Assembly: GCA_018806985.1 (NCBI GenBank)
Contig: JADANN010000242.1
Location: forward strand, 62,001-126,000
Origin: Angiostrongylus vasorum
Lineage: Eukaryota; Nematoda; Chromadorea; Rhabditida; Metastrongylidae
Reading direction: 5' to 3'
Length of the DNA: 64,000 bases
Shown piece after piece: positions 31,995-42,166 of the stretch. The notes beneath the pieces were generated by a model. It saw only the letters and a program-made list of their open reading frames with translations. It searched no databases and was not told the DNA's origin. Position 1 is the stretch's first letter; the number at the start of each line of letters is the position of its first letter. Made by a program: the position numbers and the translations under genes.

Positions 31995-33470
31995 ATTTGT
32001 TCAATTTAAAGAGAAACTTTGAGAAGTTGACATCTTCAAGGTGTCACTTTTTCTTTATCTTGCCTTCTGTTGTGGTATATTTAGTCTTCTTACAATATCC
32101 GAAAATCTCGTTATGCACAAGAACCAAAACAGCTTTTTTGTCTCAAAATAAACCTGTGGCGTTGCCATTGACTAATGAATTTATGCTCTTCAGCACCACC
32201 GATGGTCTGCAGTTTAAATCCCTCTACTCCTAAAATGGAATTGCAGTTTTAAGAAAAAGTTTTCTTCTGGACAGTTCTTTTCCTTTCCTAGATATTTATT
32301 TGTCCAAAAGCCCTTAGCTTCAAGACGCTCTGTGATCGAAATTATTTCTTGAACTTTCCCATTATCCGATTCTTTGACGATTCCACCGTCGATTTTCAAA
32401 TTAGATACTTTACTCTTTGTATATTTCTATTTGTAACGAGCAGGTCTACAAATAATCTTGGAGCATGTAAAACCAGGAAAGCAGCAAGTAGAACAATGAA
32501 ACCTTTGTATTTACTTGTTTAAATGATCCGTTTCCAAAACTATTGTGCGGACCCCAAGATTTCCTTCATTCGGTTCATCGTCTTGTATCCATCATCGACG
32601 AAGTTGCTCTGATTTGCGCGGCTTTAGGTTACTAACTGAGGATCTCGTCTCTTTCACGAGCGTTGTTGAATAGATTGATTACTTCGTGATAGCCCTGTTA
32701 GAGTTTTCAGGGCTTCATTAAAGGTGTTCACCAACTTTTGTGGATCTTAGAAGCTTTTCTTCTGACCAGTCCGCTAACAGGTCATCAACTCCAGAGGTAT
32801 GGACGCTTTATGATTGATCTTGGGCATTGTCGAGACAAGGAGTGCACTTATTGCACGGTACCTCTAAGCAATGCGCTAGTCTCGCTTCAAACCACAGGCT
32901 AACTGTGGCTTAATTGCATTCGGGTGCAAGCATCTTCTTACAATGACAAGATCACAACGTTATTCAAGAATTATTTAGGAGGTTGACCATCTCCCTCTTT
33001 TTCTCGCTCTGGAAGCAATTGTCATCTTATCATTAACTAACCGTAATCGATCACGTCGAGTCCAGATAATTTGAAGTAATCCTTTAAACCACTTTTGTGA
33101 TGTTCCCACCTACCGAAGAAATAGTGGAAATAATATGAAAAGACATGAACGGATGCCTCTGAGCGAATAAATTATGTTCGAACGCTTCTGCACTAGTGCT
33201 TTTTTATACGGTGCTTAGTGAAAAGGAAAAAAGAACTAGCAGGAGTTTGCTCTGCCGTGTTTGCCTTAGTGTAGTTGAGCGGAAGTTGGTTATGCTTTTG
33301 TAACAGCATTCAATTTTTGTAAGTGGTGGTGTTTGCGACTAAAAGTGAATGTCTTATATTAATTTAGTACAAAAAAACAAGTATTGTGCTTGGTAAATGC
33401 AAAAAATCGAACAATTTAGCCTTAGAATGAGTTCATGGACTACTTTTGTACCAGTCCACAGTTTTCTGCC
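31995..33470. other. Intergenic stretch, no recognised gene
   Basis: Only short motif-free ORFs were seen on both strands. Confidence 0.4.
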
Positions 33471-33471
33471 T

Positions 33472-33525
33472 ATTACTTACTCGGATACTTAAACGGTTTC
33501 TTTTCACGAGTTGTGTGGGGCACAG
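33472..33525 (+). repeat. Family-3 repeat, 5' head fragment
   Basis: TTACTTACTCGGATACTTAA and GAGTTGTGTGGGGCACAGCA match the 5' end of the 62131-62527 copy. The rest is absent or too diverged. Confidence 0.5.
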
Positions 33526-33631
33526 CACACTTTATACGCTTCTCTTTGCTATGAAACCATCCCCCCATAGTGATGGTACGATCCGAGCACGGTAGTGGAT
33601 GCGAATCTCATACCGTCGGTCTGTAAAGACA

Positions 33632-35860
33632 TCACGAGTACAGCTGACTGATTTTGGTTATGGAAACGCCCACACAACCCCTATGGTACGTCTCGCATCT
33701 TTGTAGAATCCACCTTACAGTTCTTTTCGTCCATCTGTGGTCTGTTCTTCTCATTATATGACTAACCCATCTGTGTTTAGCTATCGATGTATAATCTCCT
33801 AGGTCTCGAAGACCAGATAGGTTTCGAAGATCAGAGTTTCGCAAAAAGGCTAGATGCTGTGAGAGCCGGTTATATTTCAGAAGGCATCGTTGAAGCGCTC
33901 TATGAGTAGTGCGCGGTATTCGTGATATGGTTGAAGTATCGGCACACATTCTGCTGCATAAATGAGAGCCGGTAATGTCGAATCGAAAGGTGAGCACGGG
34001 TTTTCAAGTCCTTTAGTTGGTCGATGGCTTTCTTGAGACACCCAAATGCGGCCAAAGCTGTTTTTCTTGTTTAGTTCCTCCATCATGCTGTTCACACTGT
34101 TTATTGACAGGGTACACGTACGTGGTGATCTCTGCAATCATAGAATCATCCCGTTCGATTTGTTCACTATCGCACCACGCGTTTTTCATGGTCTTCTTCC
34201 TACTTATGAGAAGTCTGGTCTTTTTCCCCGCTTCGTTGAACTCATTAATCATCGTCTCTATTTCGTTGGTACTGCTTAAGAAGAAGACAATGTTATCGGT
34301 GAAACGAAGAGCTGACAGGAATTTTCCATCAACACGTGTGCTCTTCTTATCCTGATCGACCGTCTTTATTATCCACTGTATTGTGGCATTAAAACAGCTT
34401 TGGTGATGTGGTGTCGCCATGTCGAACTCCTTTTTCTATGCGTGTGGTAAGAGTTCGATGGAAAAGCTGTATTTCTGTAGTGCAGTTCCGATAGCAGTCA
34501 GACAGAGTTCTTATGTAGTACGGTCCACTTCTTTGTTGACGATTGTTAGGATTGCATTCATCTTGATGCTGTCAAACCTTTCATTTTTTGTCGTTAACTA
34601 TTGGGACTAGGTACAGATCATACACTCTAAAGAATGTTAACTTCTTATATGCTGCCTAATACAATTTTTCACTGCAGGGTATTACGTAAAATAGGACCAT
34701 AATGATGCTGAGATATTTGCAAAAGTCTGGACCGCATGTGTCTACGGTGGAGATCGAACACGATATTATCCTTTCGGAGGTCTAACACATTCACCACCAC
34801 GCCATGTGGTCCCTTCGTTTCGCATGTCTCTCAGCGATGTTTCTATCTGCTGCAATAGGGTCAAGTTTCATTCTCCTTCTCTTTTCGAGCAACTCCTTAG
34901 TGGTAATGGAGATGCGACCCGATCTTCCTGCTTGGGAAACTGGGGCGAATTCGACACAACTTTTCAATTTTTCGAGAAGCAGAACGTGGTCTTCTGCCTG
35001 GTCTTCCTTAATTTGCTAGTCACGATTGGATAGCATTTCGTTCAGAATGTTGGCATATATAGCTCTACTTCATGGTCAATGACATGAACTCTTTTCCAGT
35101 TTACGACTGAATCGAATCATCGCGCGAAGAAGACGGTGATCGGAACCAGTACAGAATGACGGGGCTACCCATGTGTCAAATATGCACCATCTTCTGTTTG
35201 GTAGAATATGGTCGATTTCCGCATGAGATGTGCCGTTACTGGCTCCCATGTCCAGCGGCAGCTTTTCTTTCCTCTGAAAAAACGAGTTCGAGACGGTTCC
35301 CATTCTCATTTCTTTCCCCTAATCCAAAATTTCCGTTCGTGTACTCGCTCTCGTTGGTCTTTTCCTATTCTAGAGTTGAAGTCTCCGACAACAAATTTAT
35401 GATATGCTCTATCATTGCGGATGACTTCCTCCAATTGATAGTAGAATGCATTTAACTCGTGCTCATCAGCTGCGTCGGACGATGAGTGGTAGTTGATGAT
35501 AGTGATCTTCTTATGATGCCACAGTTGAAGACGGAGGATGGCTATGCGAGGGAAAAGGATCTCGTACAAGCAGACGCAGTGCAAAATGGACAGGAGGACG
35601 ACAAGGCCGGCGCCACCGAAATTTCTTGATAAGACCTTTTCTTCCTGGATGACAAGAGTTTCGTTGTTTAGCGTACGTCTGTTGGTCTTCTTGTTTTTTG
35701 TTTCTTGTAAGACGATCATATGGAATTTGATGCAGTCTGCAGTTTCAGAAAGGTAGTGAAGATTGTCGCCTGAAGAAAGCCTTCTGGCATAATACGTCCC
35801 GAGTAAGAAAAAATGTGTTTATGTTCGTCAGATCCGTTCTAATGACGTCCGGCGCAGCCC
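33632..35860 (-). mobile_element. RTE-type retrotransposon, endonuclease plus RT, broken and MITE-interrupted
   Basis: Minus strand, from the right: APE-type endonuclease pieces (IVLQETK, VVGDFNSRIGKD, then EIDHILPNRRW and PSFCTGSDHRLLRA at 35.1-35.3 kb). These are followed by a linker (TTKELLEKRR), a MITE insertion (about 34676-34850) and the C-terminal half of RT (SALRFTDNIVFF, KKTMKNAWC). The end domain has KHRWVSHIMRRTDHRWTKR (about 33.7 kb). About the first half of RT is missing. The catalytic FADD-type motif reads FTDN, so the second Asp is lost. There are many frame changes. Inactive. Confidence 0.85.
34676..34850 (+). mobile_element. Palindromic MITE, partial copy inside the RTE
   Basis: The left terminal repeat (ATGCTGAGATATTTGCAAAA) and the tRNA-like core (GGAGATCGAACACG, then CACCACCACGCCATG) are present. 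The right terminal repeat is missing. It sits between the linker and RT parts of the RTE, so it inserted after that element or took part in its deletion. Confidence 0.7.
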
Positions 35861-36549
35861 AAGATTTTCTGGCCTCTAACCCGGTCGTCTCACCTCCTGA
35901 CTTCATGAACAGCGACATTGGGTATGAGGGGTGCTGAGGCTGGCCTATTTCTGGCTAAACAACTTGGTCTTCCCTGGGGTCTTAGCTTAACCTTGCAAGG
36001 GCGATTTTTGATCTGAGGAAAGAAAGTGATCTTTTCGACTTCGATCTCTCTGACTGGTCTTATTCCTAGTTGATTCGCACACGATATTAAAGTCGAAATT
36101 AGAAACAAGGGTGAAAAGATGACCGACCGCTCAAGAATGATGTAGAATTCAAACATCGTGTGTCAACCGTTTCTCTTTATTAAGATGGCATAAGTCACAC
36201 TTTAGAAAGTAACTCACATTACGATGGAAAACCATTGCATGTTCGTTGACGTTTCTTTCCCAACCCCCCAGCCCTTCTTTCTCAACCGTCTTCACGGTCT
36301 TTCTTTCCTATCCCTACGGTCTTTATGAAGAGAATTTCTGTGTATCGCAGTGTTAGGAAGAGTCGGCGGTTAATCTCCAAAGATGGAAGCTAGACTGTAA
36401 AAGTGTTAAAAAGTCTTTATTTGGCGAGAAACCCGTGATCGCCCTAGCATGGCTATTTCTTCGGGGAAAAAGTATGTTAGACGATCAGCAAATTACTGAG
36501 ATCAGTACCTTCGAAAGATGTGCCGTCAAAAAACATTAAACGACAAAAG
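35861..36549. other. Intergenic, no recognised gene
   Basis: No motif-bearing ORF was seen. The beginning may be eroded 5' sequence of the RTE. Confidence 0.35.
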
Positions 36550-36822
36550 AGGAAGCTCTCGGCGTTGATCAATCCCTGAGGGATGCGCCATCCATTCGAC
36601 TTCATTAAGCATCGTTTGAAGGTGATTGAATGCATATCTGGCCTTTACAATGACTCGCGGTGGCTTACCGATGTATCGAGCCAGTGATGCTATCCTTCCA
36701 GACAAATCCAGTGCCAGTTTGCCGACCCCGGAAGGATAGAAGGCTTGGTGGACCACGGCAGCGGGGATCGATTCCACGGGTGTGTTGCAGGGCGCCTTCA
36801 ACCACTGCGCCACAACCGCCCT
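36550..36822 (-). mobile_element. tRNA-derived SINE, family 1, copy D
   Basis: Full-length on the minus strand, from the complement of the tail (GAAGCTCTCGGCGTTGATCA) to the complement of the head (CCACTGCGCCACAACCGCCC). Confidence 0.9.
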
Positions 36823-37342
36823 ATCAAAAACATTCTTTGGTATAAAAAGCACATGTAATTCTGCTGGATTATAGTTAACAAACGGTTCACTGAATCTGAA
36901 TAGCAACGCCTTAATCTTACGCTGTCGTTTGGCGTCAAAAACAAGAATACAAACAGGCATATCAGTGAGCACAAGGTATTGTTGTGAGGTATAGTTCTCA
37001 AAAAAAATCTTAATGGTTCTGTCACATCTTCTTCAAAATGTCGACTGATTGCTAATCCCATCACTATCACTACTCGATAGTTGGGTAGCCCGTAGTTACG
37101 AACTTATCGAGTGTCAAATTGCTGTAGTGCTATTTTTTCTCGAATTAGTAGTATTTGGGCTTTTCATCCTGTTGCTAGTCTTCAGTTCCAGAATGAACAG
37201 GGTTTCACTCACCCAATGCAAATGTTGATAAAGTAAGACAGGGTGTTCAAAACAAGAGGTGAGAGAGTGGAAATCGTCATGCTCGTGCACTGTTTAGAGT
37301 TTGGGTTCTGAACAAAGAATTTCTTCTAATCTCTAAATTCTC

Positions 37343-37549
37343 TCAAAGAACATGTGGAAAGAACGCTTCTGCTATTTTTTTGCCTTCGGTAAAAACTTGC
37401 ATGTTTCCACCGGATTCCAAGCTTTTCATAGCATTGTTAGCGCCTTTCTCAGAAAAGGATTTCGACGAAAATACATCATTTTGTGCAGTTGGTGACATGC
37501 CGCACCGTATTAACATAACGAAATCAAATAATTGATTAAAGGGAGACAA
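37343..37549 (-). CDS. Unrecognised ORF, one half of a duplicated pair
   Basis: A 68-codon ORF containing FDFVMLIRCG and a stretch QNDVFSSKSFSEKGANNAMK. It aligns with the ORF at 40078-40392 on the same strand (QNDAIWSNSVSQKVVNTATK). Protein-level similarity across a diverged duplication hints at former coding constraint. No known domain, signal peptide or complete gene structure was seen, and it may be an exon or a pseudogene remnant. Confidence 0.3.
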   Translation of the reverse strand: MSPFNQLFDFVMLIRCGMSPTAQNDVFSSKSFSEKGANNAMKSLESGGNMQVFTEGKKIAEAFFPHVL

Positions 37550-37734
37550 ATAGCACTGGCAAATCTTCTGAAATCCCTATTTATCGAAACAGTTCAAGTA
37601 GTGCCACGGTAGCAAATATACGAATTTCAATTCCACTGTTCACTCTTCACTACTCCGCGCTAATCGGCTTTGCAAGCCAGCGCCGTATCAGCGTTACAAC
37701 ACACCAACTCAAGAAGTTGGAGTGTAAAGAGAAT

Positions 37735-38100
37735 ATCATCTATACAACAGACAATATTCTTTACCGGCTCACTTTCTATGCTGATAGTAGGATGTTCGCT
37801 CAACAAACTTTGATGACCACCGAATAATCTATATAGACAAGACAATCTACGTTTTTCGCTAAATTAATCAAACAATTCCCTCAACAGGCACCGTATAAAG
37901 ACCGCTGTCAATATCAATTCGTTTCTACCAGCTACTTACGATGCCTTCTAGTTCTTCATATTATCTCCCCTCATATTAGATTTTCATGTTGACAGCCTTA
38001 CTGCAGTGCTATTTGTACAGATTTTCTTTTTGATGTCGTTATTTTATTAATATTATCCATATAAAGGTTTGACTACTCAAATTTTGGGTATAGCGTTAAC
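37735..38100 (+). repeat. Duplicated TATA-leader unit, copy 1 (copy 2 at 39580-39960)
   Basis: Both copies carry ACTTTCTATG, then a TATAAAGACC box (37893 and 39714 regions), then GATGTCGTTATTTTATTA (copy 2: GTTGTCGTTATTATTTTATT). That last segment translates to a hydrophobic signal-like segment in each. Copy 1 has a stop in the segment, copy 2 does not. Confidence 0.55.
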
Positions 38101-38762
38101 GTGATCCTTCTATATGGTGCAATGCCGGTCGAAGGAATCCGACAGCTACTTGGCAGTACAACTCCACAAATCGACAAACAAGATGCATACAATTACAAGA
38201 TCCAATTGGCACAATTCTCTCAAGCACAGGACCTATCCGGCGCATTAGCAACTTCACTCTATAACTTTACAACGTCAAACATGTTCAATCGCTTACCTTT
38301 GCACAACTACAACGGGCTCATTACAGCAACGTGGCATTAACCAGATCAAAATTGCCTCACCTTGGTGATACCTCGTAAGTGCGGGCAATAATTTTCGCGA
38401 AAGCTCATTGGAGAAACCCTCGTACGCTACTCTAAACAAGTTCCACTTCTGTAAAGCAGCAAAAACGTTCGAGTGGCACGCCATGACGTGGATTAATCGC
38501 ATCTAAGTGATATCTGATTCACTCTTACGACAAACTCGAAACCCTGTTATCTTGCTACAAAAATCGCGGCCTTATGTCGATCAACGCTATTGGTTCAAAC
38601 TCCGTAAATGATCGCCTTCAGCAGTGGAAGCTCGCTCTAGCACATGTCAATGAAGGCTTCAATAAAATTAAACGATATCTTAATGAGTACGCTGGAAAAT
38701 TAGACAACACGATCAACTTTCTTCAGAATAGGAACAATAGTTTGAAGAGCACTTCTGTTTAG
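38101..38762 (+). other. Two uncharacterised ORFs (38101-38340 and 38574-38762)
   Basis: The first ORF (about 80 codons) and the second (62 codons, helical, with ALAHVNEGFNKIKRYLNEY) follow the copy-1 leader unit. I recognise neither. The second looks amphipathic and coiled-coil-like. They may be exons of one gene or of a decayed element; no consistent splice phase was established. Confidence 0.25.
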
Positions 38763-39579
38763 TAAAGGAGAAGGCCTCTTTGGGTACACGAATTAGCTAG
38801 CGTGTAGTAACGATTCCTCCAAGTCTCCCAAGAAAGAAATGTAAGCATACAAGCAGGTATTCTCGTGGTCAGCATAATCGAAGATCTCAGTTGGTCGAAC
38901 CTAAAGTGCATAGTGGTTCAAAACAACGCTGCCCTTATGCTAGGAGCTGATCCAGTCGGATAAGTAGGTCACAACTCAAAGACATGCTCAGAAATCAAAG
39001 AATACGTCAATTTGGAGGATTTCAACCACATGAATGGAACCATGTTAAGAATGTGCGGTGCAGTGGACACAGAGAAGCTTTGATGGCAAGCACTAAGTGG
39101 GGCTACTTTGGAGACGGCATCTAAGAGGCTTAGGGCTCCCAGAACCCCCTGCCTCACGAAATTTCAGAAATTGGAACTACATAGCGTAAAGCCATTGTGC
39201 CTTTCGAATGGCATCATTCCTCAACTACAAGATCCGAGTAACAAAAAGAGAAAACTTCACTCTGCGCGCTCTCATCACGTCATCAAAATTTCTTGAACGC
39301 ATCCAGCAGATATTCACGGAAAAACTCGAACCATCGTAGAGCACATTCTATCACATATTGCCAAGCTGATAACGAAATAGAAACTGGTAAATGGGACTGA
39401 TACTTATAATAGACTGTTTATTTCATCAGAATTCACCCCGTATAAAACTTCTACATTGCAATGCAATTTTACTATTTCTTAACACTACTGCCCACTATGT
39501 TGACACTGAGTCAAAGATGCCACCTCATCACAATCACACCAACCAGTGAGAGACGACATGTAGAAAATACTTTTCTGTC

Positions 39580-39960
39580 CAATAGATGATATTCGTATCG
39601 GCTAACTTTCTATGTTGATTGTAACCTGTTAGTTTAACGTACCCTGGTCACGCTACCGATATGTTCCATATGGACGTTGTACCCGCAAAATCAATCACTC
39701 GCTTCTCACTCTCTATATAAAGACCACACCCACTTGTACCTTCACAACTACTAACTCGTTGTGTTGCCTTTTTATTTCTCCACATTATCATGCGCACACA
39801 ATAGTTTTGCATACTAATTCTCTAATTAGTCATGCTGTTTCCGCCCATGTTGATTTTGTTGTCGTTATTATTTTATTAACATTGTTTGTATGGAAGCTTA
39901 ATTGCCCAAATTTGAAGCATGGGATAAAGATGCCCATTCACTACAAGAAATGTTAAAAAT
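39580..39960 (+). repeat. Duplicated TATA-leader unit, copy 2
   Basis: Counterpart of 37735-38100. It contains TCTATATAAAGACC, a TATA-like box, and downstream a frame reading VDFVVVIILLTLFVWKL, which is signal-anchor-like, ending at a stop after HYKKC. Confidence 0.55.
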
Positions 39961-40077
39961 GCAAGATATAAAGTTCAATATGGGAGATCCGGGAGTAAAC
40001 GTTGTCGAGCTGAGAGACCCTATCGAGAACATCGTTCCTAGAGGTAAATTCTCATTTCGAAAAGACGAACAGTGTTT

Positions 40078-40392
40078 CTAACTTTTGTCATCTGTAAGAA
40101 ACCTACTTGGATTGTTGAGATCTTCAAGATAAACGTATGTCGCCGTCTCTTTTCTGCTGAGGCGTCTTCCACATGGGTTATGGTCCACCATTTTTACAGA
40201 AGAATTTAAATCCTTCGTGGCGGTGTTGACGACTTTTTGTGAAACGGAGTTCGACCATATTGCATCATTTTGTGGAGTTGTTAACTGTCGAACAATATTA
40301 ATATAACAAAATGAAACGATTGATGAAGAAGGTGGATATCTATCACCAGCACATTTCCCGAAATCTTCGTTTGTCGAAGCAGTTGATAACAT
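40078..40392 (-). CDS. Unrecognised ORF, paralogous to 37343-37549
   Basis: A 104-codon ORF with VSFCYINIVRQLTTPQNDA and SVSQKVVNTATKDLNSSVKM. It is similar in sequence and length of match to the ORF at 37343-37549. No domain is known to me. It could be part of a nematode-specific family or a decayed gene pair. Confidence 0.3.
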   Translation of the reverse strand: MLSTASTNEDFGKCAGDRYPPSSSIVSFCYINIVRQLTTPQNDAIWSNSVSQKVVNTATKDLNSSVKMVDHNPCGRRLSRKETATYVYLEDLNNPSRFLTDDKS

Positions 40393-40449
40393 TTCTAGCA
40401 GTCCTACTGCGTCAAATATACGACTTTATTGGCTTGAAGAAGCAAATAA

Positions 40450-42166
40450 AAGGTGGCCTCAGAAAAGCGGTGCAAAGATAGTTTGCGATAAAGTGGAGCT
40501 TATATTGAAGCTGAAAGTATGGTTGCTTCGCCTATCGATTTTAGACCTCACGCATCTGACTGCTTTATTTGGTCAGTTCTCTGCGTGTAGCTTTCTTTTT
40601 TCGTGCCTAAAATGATGCTTTCTGGATCATAATGGGAGCGCATTGTATTATGATAGACGGTTTTTTAAAAAAATTCGAGCAAGAGTTATTATGTTTTTTC
40701 CCAATAGCGTATGTGAAGCGAAACCGAAGTTGAGGCTATCACTAAGATTGTGGAATGATGAAAAAAATTCGTAGTGGTCACTACAAATAAAATGGGACAC
40801 ATGTATGTGCAACGAAACAGAACTGCACAGAAGGAAATTTTAGCGCAAGAATTGAATTGCTTCGAGACGTGTCAGATGTAGAAGCATCGAAGATTGTAGT
40901 CCATGTCACTTGACACATTTTTTGAGCTAATATATCACTGTACTTATTTTATTCAAGATTACTCTGCGACTGAGCTTTTTGTTAGAAAGTGCTATCCGAA
41001 TCAATGAACCCTTTTGCCGTATCGCGAGTTTTCGGTGTTTGCATAAGAGATACATCATAGCGCTGACTGATAACCGTTATTCGTCGGAGTTGTGCAAACT
41101 GTCAAGGAACAATCGATTCCACCGTGGTTCTCCGTTCTTTTCGGGATTTTTAGAGAAATCGTTGGTGTTGAGGAATAGAAAATGAAGATGCCATATGAGA
41201 TATGCTAGAAATAAAGGCTTTGGACTGAATTACTTAAAGTAAGCAAGTGTTTTATCTTATCTTCTATAGCGGAGCAATCGGAAATACGAGCATCGAAAAA
41301 AATTTCCAATACCTCCACAGCTATCAGACTTTTCAAAATGTTTTCTTCCCTTAAACGCAATGGGCATTTTCCGCATACGGTCACTAAGGGTTGTCCCAAG
41401 TAAGTAGACAAGTGGTGTTCATGAGCCATTGCTGGATAACTTTTATCACGTGAAGCCATCGAAACTGCTCGCCGCCGTAATGTTGTTTCCTATGTCGACA
41501 AGACGTGCTTCATTATCGTATATCCGCGTTTTTGCGTTCGGAAGTGTCTGTTTGTTCCTTGTGTGTCTGCTTTTCCACTCATTTGTTGTGGCGAGAATGA
41601 CCGGCATCTTCACAGTGTAATGCAGCTGTCGTTTTCCTACTAATCATTGCTCTCGACGCTTTTCCGTCAACCTTCCAAATTCACGCCTATTACTACTATT
41701 CTCAAATTCACATTTATAAATAATGATTTTCTAATAGAACATGGTTCACTCCACTACAGCTTTGTTGTTCTTAATTTGGTAGCTTTTTTTTGCTCTTCTT
41801 TTTCTTTTTTTTTATTATCAATTCATTTGTCCACGCTAAGATCTCTTGCTGACGATTCCAGTAGGAATTTTTTGTGTAAAATAAGGAATGAGACTGTGCT
41901 TAAAGTTATTTGCTTTTTAAGAAAATAGTTTCGACGATTCGTTTTACAAATAAAGTACAGTGTGGTGGTCGCTTCGAAAAATAATGGTAACTGTCCTTGG
42001 ATTTTTCTTTTTGCTCAAATAATTAACCATAAGAGATTGTGACATAACTGCTATATTCGCTTTTAGAAATAACATAAAAAATGTAGATCCTGCATTTTCG
42101 GCTTGACTATCGCTGATATCCGTTTAAGATTAATTAAATATTTTCGTATAAAGAATCGATAGGAGA
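40450..42166. other. Intergenic region upstream of kynureninase
   Basis: No gene was recognised. An AGGAG stretch just before the kynureninase ATG is coincidental. A promoter could not be identified. Confidence 0.35.

Noticed and set aside
38780..39120. Possible retroelement gag-like Cys/His pieces
   Set aside because: No canonical zinc-knuckle spacing, and frames are broken; too weak to call.
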